A stretch of 64,000 nt of DNA from Dokdonella_A sp044227025 (GTDB taxonomy: Bacteria > Pseudomonadota > Gammaproteobacteria > Xanthomonadales > Rhodanobacteraceae), in NCBI RefSeq assembly GCF_044227025.1, contig NZ_JBGAFX010000006.1:186001-250000 (forward strand), given 5' to 3'. The translations under genes were made by a program, and so were the position numbers. The notes beneath the pieces are model-generated. The model ran no database searches. It saw only the letters and a list, made by a program, of their open reading frames with translations, and was not told where the DNA came from. Shown here one piece after another: positions 46,713-55,205 of the stretch (its first letter is position 1; every line of letters starts with the position of its first letter).

Positions 46713-47834
46713 ATGAGCGAAGCTCGCCTCACCGTCGTGCAGCTGCTGCCGGCGCTGGAAGCCGGTGGCGCCGAGCGTTCGGCGCTCGAGGTGGCGCGTG
46801 CGCTGGTCGCGGCCGGGCACCGCTCGATCGTCGTGTCCGCCGGCGGACGCATGGTCGAACAACTCCTGCGCGAAGGGAGCGAACATTTCGCGATGCCGAT
46901 CGGCGCGAAGTCGTTCCGGGCGCTTGCGCAGGCAGCGAAACTGCGTGCCCTGATCCGGCGCGAACGCGCCGACATCGTGCATGCGCGCTCGCGCATGCCG
47001 GCCTGGGTTGGCTGGCTCGCGGTACGCGGGCTTAAGACACATTTCGTCACAACTGCACACGGATTGAACAGTCCGGGCATCTACAGCTCGGTGATGGTGC
47101 GCGGCGAGCGTGTCGTCTGCGTGTCCAACACGGTGCGCGACTACCTGCTGCGCAACTACCCGAGCACCGATCCGAACCGCCTGCTGGTGATCCCGCGCGG
47201 CATCGACCAGGCCGACTATCCGTTCGGCTACCAGGCCGACGGATCGTGGCGCGAATGGTTCTTCGCCGAGTTCCCGCAACTCGTCGGCGCGCCGCTCCTG
47301 ACCCTGCCCGGGCGCGGTACGCGCCTCAAGGGTCATGCCGACGCGATCGTGCTGGTGGCCGACCTCAAGGCGCGCGGTATTCCGACCCGCCTGCTGATGC
47401 TCGGTGCGCGTCAGGAGGGCCGAGAGGCGTATGTCGCCGAACTGGAGCGCCTCGCGGTCGAGCTCGGCGTGGCCGACTGGATCGCGATCAGCGCGCAGCG
47501 CGACGATGCGCGCGACGTATTCGCGGCGTCCTCGCTCGTGTTGCAACTGTCGAACAAACCGGAGGCGTTCGGTCGCACGGTGATTGAGGCGCTTGCACTG
47601 TGTCGGCCGGTTCTCGGCTACGACCACGGCGGCGTCGGCGAACTGCTCGGTGACCTGTACCCGGCCGGGCGCGTGCCTGCGCGCGATCGCGAACGTCTGA
47701 CCGAACGGGCGGCCGAGCTGCTGCGCGCGGCGCCGCCGATCGCGCCCTTGCAGCGCTATCGACTCGTCGACATGCAGGATTCCACGCTGGCCGTCTACGA
47801 AAGCCTGATGACGGGTGCCCGGGCGCCGCAATGA
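46713..47834 (+). CDS. Group 1 (GT4-like) glycosyltransferase
   Basis: Cytoplasmic or membrane-associated glycosyltransferase of 373 residues with a GT-B fold. The N-terminal half has VQLLPALEAGGAERSALEVA, which positions the acceptor, and DIVHARSRMPAW. The C-terminal half has TLPGRGTRLKGH, LMLGAR, and the nucleotide-sugar-binding KPEAFGRTVIEALALCRPVLG. The E-x7-E pattern near the end is typical of GT4 enzymes. The start at 46713 lies four bases after the zinc-finger stop. The downstream O-antigen ligase gene supports a role in lipopolysaccharide or another surface glycan; the sugar is unknown. Confidence 0.88.
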   Translation: MSEARLTVVQLLPALEAGGAERSALEVARALVAAGHRSIVVSAGGRMVEQLLREGSEHFAMPIGAKSFRALAQAAKLRALIRRERADIVHARSRMPAWVGWLAVRGLKTHFVTTAHGLNSPGIYSSVMVRGERVVCVSNTVRDYLLRNYPSTDPNRLLVIPRGIDQADYPFGYQADGSWREWFFAEFPQLVGAPLLTLPGRGTRLKGHADAIVLVADLKARGIPTRLLMLGARQEGREAYVAELERLAVELGVADWIAISAQRDDARDVFAASSLVLQLSNKPEAFGRTVIEALALCRPVLGYDHGGVGELLGDLYPAGRVPARDRERLTERAAELLRAAPPIAPLQRYRLVDMQDSTLAVYESLMTGARAPQ

Positions 47835-47911
47835 CCGCGAGCAGCGTTGTCCGCTTGGCGGCAGGCGCAACCACTCGCTAAGCTCCATCGAATCGAATCG
47901 GGTCGCGCGCC

Positions 47912-49147
47912 GTGAACTCCCGCCCAATGCCAGCGACGACCCTCGTCGCGATCCTGATCGTGCTCTCGGCGTTGGTGCTGCTGCCGCTGGGGCGCAGCGC
48001 CGAGCTGCCGGTGGCAATTGCGGCGCTTGCGGGCCTCGTGCTGCTGGCGCGCGGTCGCCTGCGTCTCGACGACATTGGCGTGCGACTCGTGCTGGTGTTG
48101 TTCGCCTGCTACTGGTTGCCGACCCTGCTTTCGGCGTTCGGCGCGGTGGAGCCTGGCAAGACCTGGAGCACCGTCGCAACTACGCTGCGCTTCCTGCCGT
48201 TCGCGCTGTTTGTGACATGGGCATTGCGTGACGCATCGCGCTGGCCGGCGCTGGTCGCGGCCGCCGCCATCCTGGCCGGCCTCTGGGGGCTCGATGCATG
48301 GGTGCAGATGGCGACCGGCTACAGCCTCGGTGGCGCAGCTGAGAAGGAGCGCGTGTCCGGCATCTTCGGTGCCGGCAACCTCAAGCTTGGGCCGGTACTC
48401 GCGACATTGTCGCCATTCGTGCTGCTTGCGGCACGCGCGCGCTTCGGCTGGCGTGGCCTGGTCGTCGCGTTCCTGTTGCTCGCCGCGCCGATCCTGCTCG
48501 CCGGCTCGCGCGCGGCGTGGTTGTCGTATGCGCTCGTCGGCGTGTTGCTGGCGTGGCACGAAACCCGCAATCCACGCCGCTTCCTCGGCGCATGCGTCGC
48601 GTTGGCGCTGTGCATCGGCGCGCTCGCCGCGTTCGCCTGGCATGATTCGGCGCGCTTCGGTGCACGCATCGAGCGCAGCCTGCGCGCGCTGCAGGGCACC
48701 GAGGCGGCGATCGACGAAGCCTCGGCGGGACGCCTGCGCATCTGGCGCACCGCGCTCGCGATGAGTGCGGCGCATCCGCTCACGGGCGTCGGCGTGCGCG
48801 GCTTCCGCTACGCGTATCCGGACTACGCCGCCCCGGACGATCGCTTCGTCGATCGCGCCAGCGACACCGGCGCCTCGCATGCGCACCAGATCGTGCTTGA
48901 AGTGCTCAGCGAGACCGGCGTGGCCGGTCTGCTGTGCTGGATCGCCGGCGCGTGGTTCGCGCTGCGCGCGTGGTGGCGCGCGGATGCGGCCGCGCGCGCG
49001 CGCGCGTTCGCGCCGGCACTCGCGCTTGCCGCGATGTGCTTCCCGCTCAACACCCACCTCGCGTTCTATTCGGCGTGGTGGGGGTTGTTGTTCTGGTGGC
49101 TGCTCGCGCTGTATTGCGCCGCGCTCGGTGCGCGCGAGGCGGCGTAG
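47912..49147 (+). CDS. O-antigen ligase family protein
   Basis: Polytopic inner-membrane protein of 411 residues with about ten hydrophobic segments and a long periplasmic loop near residues 230-330. The loop contains RLRIWRTALAMSAAHPLTGVGVRGF and SHAHQIVLEVLSETGVAGLL, the PF04932 signature with the conserved His and Arg of WaaL. Such enzymes transfer undecaprenyl-linked O-antigen to lipid A-core. The WaaL and Wzy families overlap in sequence, so polymerase is the alternative. GTG at 47912 is used; ATG at 47927 would drop five residues. The TAG stop is within the palindrome at 49144-49174. Confidence 0.85.
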   Translation: MNSRPMPATTLVAILIVLSALVLLPLGRSAELPVAIAALAGLVLLARGRLRLDDIGVRLVLVLFACYWLPTLLSAFGAVEPGKTWSTVATTLRFLPFALFVTWALRDASRWPALVAAAAILAGLWGLDAWVQMATGYSLGGAAEKERVSGIFGAGNLKLGPVLATLSPFVLLAARARFGWRGLVVAFLLLAAPILLAGSRAAWLSYALVGVLLAWHETRNPRRFLGACVALALCIGALAAFAWHDSARFGARIERSLRALQGTEAAIDEASAGRLRIWRTALAMSAAHPLTGVGVRGFRYAYPDYAAPDDRFVDRASDTGASHAHQIVLEVLSETGVAGLLCWIAGAWFALRAWWRADAAARARAFAPALALAAMCFPLNTHLAFYSAWWGLLFWWLLALYCAALGAREAA

Positions 49148-49174
49148 GGCGGTACGCGCGCCGCGCGTGCCGCC
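49144..49174. repeat. Convergent-junction palindrome, GGCGGTACGCGCG type
   Basis: The core arms are 49148-49160 and 49162-49174 with a one-base loop. The preceding GTAG supplies the stop codon of the O-antigen ligase gene, as in the copy at 43099. It separates that gene from the convergent gene ending at 49181 and probably terminates both. Confidence 0.7.
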
Positions 49175-49180
49175 GGCGCG

Positions 49181-49768
49181 TCACTCCTTGAGCACCATGT
49201 CGATGCACATCACCGCGGCCATGATCGGAATGCGCACGGTGTCGTCCGGTTTCACGCTCGGGCTGATCGACAGCATGTAGTTGTCGGCCGAGGTGAACAT
49301 TTCCTTGCCGAGGCCGGACCACTTCTTCGACACCTTCGCAAGCTCGCGCTCGCCGCTCATGAAGCGGAATTCCCAGCTGGTCCACTTGCCGACCAGGGTG
49401 CACAGCAGCTTCTCGTTCGCGTCGAACACGTCGAACTTGCCGCCGATGGAGAACAGCTTCTGCTTGAACACGCCGACCACGCGGTCATTCTCGTCGAGCA
49501 CGTCGACCTTGGACAGGAACAGCGAGATGCCGCGCTTGACCGTCAACACCTTGCGGCCTTCCGGCGTGGTGATGCGCACGTCGAACGGGGTCATGCGCTT
49601 GTAGTCGGTGAAGCGCAGCAGCTTGGTGAAGAAGCCGAGGTTCGGCTCGCGGCACTCGAGCACCTTCCTGCCGTTGCCCGGATTGAAGATGTCGAAGTTG
49701 TTGGCGGCCTTGAACAGGCCGACGTGTTCCTTTACGAGGTAGGTGTTCTCGCGCAGCGCTTCATGCAT
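49181..49768 (-). CDS. Scramblase/LURP-one-like protein
   Basis: Protein of 195 residues resembling the phospholipid scramblase/LURP-one-related (Tubby-like barrel) family. Recognisable pieces are ENTYLVKEHVGLFKAANNFDIF, TPEGRKVLTVKRG, VDVLDENDRVVGVFKQ, FDVFDANEKLL and a hydrophobic C-terminal helix (IPIMAAVMCIDMVL) of the kind found at the core of the barrel. GGAACGCCACC precedes the ATG at 49768. Bacterial members have no clear function. The 167-base gap to the upstream DUF2339 gene shows nothing else. Confidence 0.8.
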   Translation of the reverse strand: MHEALRENTYLVKEHVGLFKAANNFDIFNPGNGRKVLECREPNLGFFTKLLRFTDYKRMTPFDVRITTPEGRKVLTVKRGISLFLSKVDVLDENDRVVGVFKQKLFSIGGKFDVFDANEKLLCTLVGKWTSWEFRFMSGERELAKVSKKWSGLGKEMFTSADNYMLSISPSVKPDDTVRIPIMAAVMCIDMVLKE

Positions 49769-49935
49769 GGTGGCGTTCCATCGTGGAAAGAATGTGGTTG
49801 CCGCGTGCATCCGTCGCACGCCCGCACGCCGCGGCGATGCGGCATGCAGTCGATCGATCGGAGTTCCCGGCGGCGACGCCCGCTCGCGGGCTGCCGGGGC
49901 GAATGCTACGCCTGAACCGGCCGGTGGCACCACTG

Positions 49936-52650
49936 CTAATGGGGTTCGCGCGCCTCGTCGCGCGGCGGTGCCGGCGCAAAGTAGCCGATAACCGTGCAGA
50001 GCAGGCCGTAGGCGATGAACGAGGCGATGCCGAACAGGTTGCCGAGGTGGCTGCGGTCGACCATCAGCAGCTTCGCCAGCACCACGCCCATCAGCAACGC
50101 GCCGGCGAGCCACAACGTGCGATGGCCACGCCGCGAGCCGAGCACCCAGCCGAGCACGCCAAGCACGCTCCACACTACCGTCAACGAGGTCTGCGCGAGG
50201 TTGGATGACCACAGGTGTTCATCCCACGCGATGCCGCCCAGCTGGTGCGTCGCGCGCAAGGTCGCCGCGGTGACGAACAGGAAACCAGCGCCGGCGAGCA
50301 GCAGCGCGCGCCGCGATGCGAGGTCGCGCGGCGCGTCCGTATCGGCGAGCCAGCGCGCGCCGAGTGCAAGCAGGCCCAGCTGCACCAGTTCGACCGGGTT
50401 GAGCAGCGGCAGGTACGGCAGCGGCACGCTGTCGCCGTCGTGCCAGAGCAGGCCCAGCAACAGACAGGCCGCGACGACCGCCTGCACCAGCAGCAGCGTG
50501 CCGCGCCATTCGGCGAAACGGGCCGCGAGCGGTGCAGCGATCCACCCCGGGCGCAGCAGCGCGAGCGCCCACGCGGCGAGCAGGGGCGACGCGCTGAATG
50601 CGATTTGCCAGCCGGTGCCGAGCCTGAGGTCGCCGGCGAACTGGCCGAGCGCGACCGCGCCGGCGCAGGTCCAGGTCCACAGCCAGCCGATCTGCGCGAG
50701 CGCCGGCGTCGGATCGCGTCGCGCGCCGAGCTGCCGCAAGGCGTACGCACCGGCAAGCGCGTAGGAAGCGAATGCGGCGAGGCCCCAGCCGATGAACGGT
50801 CGCAGGTCGGCATCATCGAACAGCAGGGCGATCGGTACACCGACGGCGAGCGCGAGTGCGGCCGTGAGTGCGGTCGCGAACGCGCGGGTGTGGCGCGTGG
50901 CGGCGGCCGCGAGCGCCGCGGTCAGCGCGACGAGCGCGAGCCATGCCGCCGGCCGCTGCGACACCGGGACGAAGCGGTCGACCTCTCGCAGGCCGGCGCC
51001 GAGCCACCAGAGGAGGCCCCAGAGGTACAGCGGCACGTACGACACGCGGCGCGTGTCGTCGCGCCGGTGGTAGAGCCATGCGCTGGCGAAGGCGGCGAGC
51101 GCGACCAGCAGCGCGCTGATGCAGGTGCCGTTCGCGATTGCGACGGTTTCGTTGTTCGCCGCGCCGTCGGCGAGCGCCCACGCGAACGCGAACGCGGCGA
51201 GTGCCTGCAACGTGAGCCCCGCGATGCGCGGCAGGCGGCGCTGTTCGCGCAGGCCGAGCCAGACCAGTGCGGCGCCTTCGAGCGCGAACATGCACGCAGT
51301 CGAGCGCGCGCTCAGTGCGAGCGGCAGCGCCAGTGTCGCGAAGCCGGCGCCAAGCACCGCGAACGACTCGCCGAGCACGCGGCGACGCGGCAACTGCCAC
51401 GCGGCGAGCACCGCGTACAGCGCGGCCAGCGCCAGGGCCGAGTACGCGAGCGGCATGCGCTCGCCTTCGAGCAGGGCCGACTGCAACGCGAACGCGAGCA
51501 GCGGATTGCCGAACACCAGTGTGCCGTCGACGAGGTCGCGTTGCTGCGGCTCGCGCCGGCGCGCATACAGGATCGGGATCGCGAGATAGATCGCGAAGAA
51601 CAGCACGAGGAATGGTTCGGTGCTGCCGAACAGCGCGTGCTGGTAGCGCAGCACGCCCCAGGCGGTGCCGATCGCGAACGTGAAGAAGAAGCCGAGCAGG
51701 TTCAGCGCGCGCCACGAGCGCACCCAGGCGATCGCGAAGATCGCGAGGTTGAGCAGGGCGTAGTACGAGAACAGCACGACGTGGTCGCCGCTGCCGGTCG
51801 AGATCAGGATCGGCGCGGCGAAGCCGGCGAGGATGCCGAGGATCGCCAGCGCCAGCGCATCCTGCAGCACCGCGAGCGCGCCGGTCCCGGCGACGAGCAC
51901 GAGCATCAGGCCGAACGCGAGCGCCGGTGGCAGCAGGTGGTAAAGGCGGAAGGCGGCGAACACCGTCATCAGCATCACGCCGATCGCGCCGCCCTGCAGG
52001 GCGAGGCCGAAGCTCGGCCGGCGCAGGCGCTCGCGCCAGCCGAAGGCGAGGCCCGCCAGCGCAGCGAGCGCGATGCCGAGCAGACGAAACTCGATCGGCA
52101 GCGTGAACCAGCCCTGGTCGGCCGCATACTTCAGCAGCGCGGCGACGCCGGCGAACAACACGAGCATGCCGACCTTGACCGGCACGTTGCCTTCGCTGAA
52201 CCAGCGCCGGACCCCGTTCGCGGCACGCTCGAACAGGTCCGGCCCGCGCGGCGGACGCGGCGAGGGAATGGACACGCGCCGGGGCGCGACCGGAGGTGGC
52301 GCCGTGCCGGCGCCCGGCATGTCCAGCTCGATCACGGGCGGGTCGGGTGGCGGTGCGATCGACGGCTCGACCGTCGGCGCCATCGGCGCGGCCTCCGCAA
52401 CCGGCTCCGCGCGGACCGCTGCGGTTTGCGCAGGCGCCGGTGCGTGCTTCGTCGGCGCGCCCGCGCGCTTGAGTTCGTCGAGTTCATTCCGCAGTGCCTG
52501 CACGCGCGTCGACAAGCCGTGCATGCGCGCAAACGCGATGCCGACCGCGAGGCCGGCGAAGAAGCCGAGCGCGACGTCGCCGCCGTCGCCGAAGCTGCCG
52601 CCGATGAACAGGCCGGCGATGCACATCGCGACGACGATCAGGAACGCCAT
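49936..52650 (-). CDS. DUF2339 multi-pass membrane protein
   Basis: Very hydrophobic protein of 904 residues with more than 20 predicted membrane segments. The N-terminus (MAFLIVVAMCIAGLFIGGS) is followed by a coiled-coil stretch (LSTRVQALRNELDELK), an Ala/Pro-rich linker and the DUF2339 signature WFSEGNVPVKVGMLVLFAGVAALLKY. TVFAAFRLYHLLPP and AFLILISTGSGDHVVLF-like segments (PILISTGSG) follow. GGAGAGAACGGC precedes the ATG at 52650. It lies 30 bases downstream of the LpxL homologue, suggesting co-transcription and a link to envelope biogenesis. No function is established for the family. Confidence 0.88.
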   Translation of the reverse strand: MAFLIVVAMCIAGLFIGGSFGDGGDVALGFFAGLAVGIAFARMHGLSTRVQALRNELDELKRAGAPTKHAPAPAQTAAVRAEPVAEAAPMAPTVEPSIAPPPDPPVIELDMPGAGTAPPPVAPRRVSIPSPRPPRGPDLFERAANGVRRWFSEGNVPVKVGMLVLFAGVAALLKYAADQGWFTLPIEFRLLGIALAALAGLAFGWRERLRRPSFGLALQGGAIGVMLMTVFAAFRLYHLLPPALAFGLMLVLVAGTGALAVLQDALALAILGILAGFAAPILISTGSGDHVVLFSYYALLNLAIFAIAWVRSWRALNLLGFFFTFAIGTAWGVLRYQHALFGSTEPFLVLFFAIYLAIPILYARRREPQQRDLVDGTLVFGNPLLAFALQSALLEGERMPLAYSALALAALYAVLAAWQLPRRRVLGESFAVLGAGFATLALPLALSARSTACMFALEGAALVWLGLREQRRLPRIAGLTLQALAAFAFAWALADGAANNETVAIANGTCISALLVALAAFASAWLYHRRDDTRRVSYVPLYLWGLLWWLGAGLREVDRFVPVSQRPAAWLALVALTAALAAAATRHTRAFATALTAALALAVGVPIALLFDDADLRPFIGWGLAAFASYALAGAYALRQLGARRDPTPALAQIGWLWTWTCAGAVALGQFAGDLRLGTGWQIAFSASPLLAAWALALLRPGWIAAPLAARFAEWRGTLLLVQAVVAACLLLGLLWHDGDSVPLPYLPLLNPVELVQLGLLALGARWLADTDAPRDLASRRALLLAGAGFLFVTAATLRATHQLGGIAWDEHLWSSNLAQTSLTVVWSVLGVLGWVLGSRRGHRTLWLAGALLMGVVLAKLLMVDRSHLGNLFGIASFIAYGLLCTVIGYFAPAPPRDEAREPH

Positions 52651-52680
52651 GCCGTTCTCTCCCCAGTGGCTGCAAGCGGA

Positions 52681-53601
52681 TCAGTACAAAGGTGGATCGC
52701 CGGACGGGCGCGTCTTGAAACGCTTGTGCAGCCAAAGGTACTGGCTCGGCGCTTCGCGCACCATGCGTTCGATAGCCGCGTTGACGCGCGTGGTGTCGGC
52801 GACCACATCCCCGCTCGGGAAGTCCGCGAGCGGCGCTTCGAGGCGGATCGCGTAACCGCCGTCGCGCGTGCGGCGATGGAAAAACGGGATCACCGCTGCG
52901 CCGGACAGGCGTGCGAGGTGATGGGTCGCGGTGATCGTCGAAGCCGGCACGCCGAAGAACGGCGCGAACACCGCGTCCTTGCCGCGCATGTCCTGGTCCG
53001 GCGCGTACCACACTGTGCCGCCGCCCTTGAGGTAACGCACGGTCTGGCGCAGCTCGTGCTTGGCGAACATCGCGTCGGCGTAGCGCAGGCGTGCGCGCTT
53101 GATCGCCCACTCGAACGCGGCGTCGGCATGCTCGCGGTACATGCCGGCGATCGCGATGCGCTGCGAGACCAGCCGTGCGCAGAGTTCGAGATGGGAGAAA
53201 TGCGCGCCGACCAGCAGCACGCCGCAGCCGGCAGCGCGCGCGCGTTCGAGATGATCGAGTCCCTCGAACGCGACCGGGATGCGCTCGACCACGCGACGCG
53301 AACCCATCCACGCCAGCGCGAACTCGACCAGCATGACGCCGGCGTCGCGCAGGTTGTCTTCCAGCAGCGCCGCACGCGTGCCCGCCTCAAGTTCGGGAAA
53401 GCACAGTTCGAGGTTGCGCGCGGCGACGCGCCGACGCTCGCCGAACACGCGCGCCGCGATCCAGCCGAGCCCGCGCCCGATGCGCAGCAGCCAGCGGTGC
53501 GGCAACAGCGCGACGAGGCGGATCGCACCGAGCCCGAGCCATGCAGGCCAGTGCAGCGGGGACAACAAGGCGGGTCGGAACGGCGGCGCGGGTTGCGGCA
53601 T
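52681..53601 (-). CDS. LpxL/HtrB-type lipid A acyltransferase
   Basis: Inner-membrane acyltransferase of 306 residues (lysophospholipid acyltransferase family). The N-terminal hydrophobic region (PAWLGLGAIRLVALLP) anchors it. The catalytic H-x4-E is HFSHLE (His134, Glu139) in VGAHFSHLELC, and the substrate block is YAPDQDMRGKDAVFAPFFG. Such enzymes add secondary acyl chains to Kdo-lipid A. The gene diverges from waaA, which makes the Kdo acceptor, with a 251-base gap that holds only a REP-like fragment. Which acyl position is modified cannot be read from the sequence. Confidence 0.88.
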   Translation of the reverse strand: MPQPAPPFRPALLSPLHWPAWLGLGAIRLVALLPHRWLLRIGRGLGWIAARVFGERRRVAARNLELCFPELEAGTRAALLEDNLRDAGVMLVEFALAWMGSRRVVERIPVAFEGLDHLERARAAGCGVLLVGAHFSHLELCARLVSQRIAIAGMYREHADAAFEWAIKRARLRYADAMFAKHELRQTVRYLKGGGTVWYAPDQDMRGKDAVFAPFFGVPASTITATHHLARLSGAAVIPFFHRRTRDGGYAIRLEAPLADFPSGDVVADTTRVNAAIERMVREAPSQYLWLHKRFKTRPSGDPPLY

Positions 53602-53715
53602 GCGCGGATTATGCTTGAGGGTCGATCATCAGCGAACCTGATCCACGCTGGCAATTCCGTGCGCCCCGAGTGCAGGCCCGCAGGGCCGGAGTCGAAGGGG
53701 CCTCGCCCGCGGCAG

Positions 53716-53752
53716 CGTTTCGACTTCGCTCGCGCCGCTCGCTGCGCTCAAC
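53716..53752 (-). repeat. REP-like intergenic fragment
   Basis: On the minus strand it reads GTTGAGCGCAGCGAGCGG followed by GAGCGAAGTCGAAACG. This is the same core and end as the unit at 14554-14592. It lies in the gap between the divergent lpxL-like and waaA genes. Confidence 0.5.
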
Positions 53753-53852
53753 ACGTACCGATCGGGGAAGCGAACGGTCAGGCGCAGTTGGTTTCGAGCC
53801 GCGACGCGGGTTCTCAAAGCTATACTGCCGCACCTTTGCCCTCGCAGCGCCC

Positions 53853-55142
53853 GTGTTCCAGCGCCTGATCTACACCCTGACGTTGTACCTGCTGACGCCA
53901 TTCGTGGTGTATCGGCTGGCTGCGCGCGGCATCAAGTACCACGGCTACTTCGCGCGCTGGCGCGAACGTTTCGGTTTCTTTGCCGATCCCGGCATTCGCG
54001 ACAGCATCTGGATTCACGCGGTGTCGCTCGGCGAGGTCAATGCGGCGATCCCGCTGATCGAGGCGCTCATGCGTCGCTACAGCGATTCGCAATTCGTCAT
54101 CACCACGGTCACGCCGACCGGTTCCGACCGCGTGCTGCGACTGTTCGGCGACCGCGTGTTCCACGTTTACCTGCCATACGACCTGACCACAGCGGTGAAG
54201 CGCTTCCTCGATCGCGTGCGGCCGCGCCTCGCGGTCATCATGGAAACCGAGATCTGGCCTAACCTGTTCATGACCTGCGCCGAGCGCGGCATCTCGATCG
54301 TGATCGCGAATGCGCGCCTGTCGGAGAAATCGCTGCGCGGCTACTGGCCGATCCAGCCGCTGGCGCGCCGCGCGATCCGCTGCGCGAGCTTCGTCGCGGC
54401 GCAGTCCATGTCCGACTACGAGCGCTTGCGCCGGCTGGGTGCCGACGAGCCGCAGCTCGCGATCGTCGGCAACCTCAAGTTCGATCTCAGCGTGCCCGCC
54501 GGCGTGCGCGAGCGCGGCGTGGCGTTCCGTGTTGCCGCAGGCGGTGCGCGCCCGGTGTGGATCGCGGCAAGCACGCACGAAGGCGAGGAGCTGCCGGTGC
54601 TGAAGGCGCACGCGGAAGTATTGCGGCGCTTTCCGGATGCACTGCTGCTGGTCGCGCCACGCCATCCCGAACGCTTCAAGCCGCTCGCGACCGCATGCCG
54701 CGCGTTCGGCTTCCGCACCGCGACGCGCAGCGAGGACGGCGGCGCGGATCCGTCCTGCCAGTGCTTCGTGGTCGATTCGATGGGCGAGCTGATCGAATTC
54801 TACGCGGCGGCCGATGTCGCGTTCGTCGGCGGCAGCCTGGTGCCGGTCGGCGGGCACAACCTGCTGGAACCGGCCGCGCTCGCGCGACCGGTGGTGGTCG
54901 GTCCGCAGACGTTCAATTTCGCCGAAGTCACCGAGGACCTGATCGCCGCCGGCGCGGTGCAGCGCATCGAGGACGCGGACCAGCTCGGTCCGGCGGTGGT
55001 GCGCCTGTTGTCGCGTGACGTCGAGCGTCGCAGCATGGGCGAAGCCGCGCGCGCGGTAATGGAACGCGAGCGCGGCGCGGTCGATCGCACGATGGAGATC
55101 GTGGAGCGGGTGCTTTCCGACAAGGCGATGGCGAAATCGTAG
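53853..55142 (+). CDS. waaA: Kdo transferase
   Basis: 3-deoxy-D-manno-octulosonic acid transferase of 429 residues, which links Kdo to lipid A precursor at the inner membrane. An N-terminal membrane helix (VFQRLIYTLTLYLLTPFVV) is followed by WIHAVSLGEVNAAIPLIEAL, which holds the catalytic Glu. METEIWPNLF, VGNLKFD, IAASTHEGEE, LLVAPRHPERF and the CMP-Kdo site FVGGSLVPVGGHNLLEPAALARPVV are also present. The GTG at 53853 fits the family N-terminus; the longer frame upstream crosses the repeat at 53716. A hairpin and a convergent palindrome follow. Confidence 0.94.
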   Translation: MFQRLIYTLTLYLLTPFVVYRLAARGIKYHGYFARWRERFGFFADPGIRDSIWIHAVSLGEVNAAIPLIEALMRRYSDSQFVITTVTPTGSDRVLRLFGDRVFHVYLPYDLTTAVKRFLDRVRPRLAVIMETEIWPNLFMTCAERGISIVIANARLSEKSLRGYWPIQPLARRAIRCASFVAAQSMSDYERLRRLGADEPQLAIVGNLKFDLSVPAGVRERGVAFRVAAGGARPVWIAASTHEGEELPVLKAHAEVLRRFPDALLLVAPRHPERFKPLATACRAFGFRTATRSEDGGADPSCQCFVVDSMGELIEFYAAADVAFVGGSLVPVGGHNLLEPAALARPVVVGPQTFNFAEVTEDLIAAGAVQRIEDADQLGPAVVRLLSRDVERRSMGEAARAVMERERGAVDRTMEIVERVLSDKAMAKS

Positions 55143-55168
55143 CACTCCGGCCGCAAAGGACCGGAGTG
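55143..55168 (+). terminator. Hairpin after waaA
   Basis: CACTCCGG (55143-55150) pairs with CCGGAGTG (55161-55168) around ten bases, directly after the waaA stop and followed by two T residues. It is followed by the GGCGGCACGCGCG palindrome at 55173, so the junction has two stem-loops, as after yceI. Confidence 0.55.
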
Positions 55169-55172
55169 TTCC

Positions 55173-55199
55173 GGCGGCACGCGCGGCGCGCGTACCGCC
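55173..55199. repeat. Convergent-junction palindrome, GGCGGCACGCGCG type
   Basis: Arms 55173-55185 and 55187-55199 with one mismatch and a one-base loop. It is the same family as 45011 and 49148. It sits between the convergent waaA and TolC-family genes, seven bases before the stop at 55206. Confidence 0.7.
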
Positions 55200-55205
55200 C
55201 AGCGA

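Noticed and set aside
53670..53852. N-terminal extension of WaaA to 53670
   Set aside because: It crosses a REP-like repeat and does not match the family. The membrane helix begins at the GTG at 53853.
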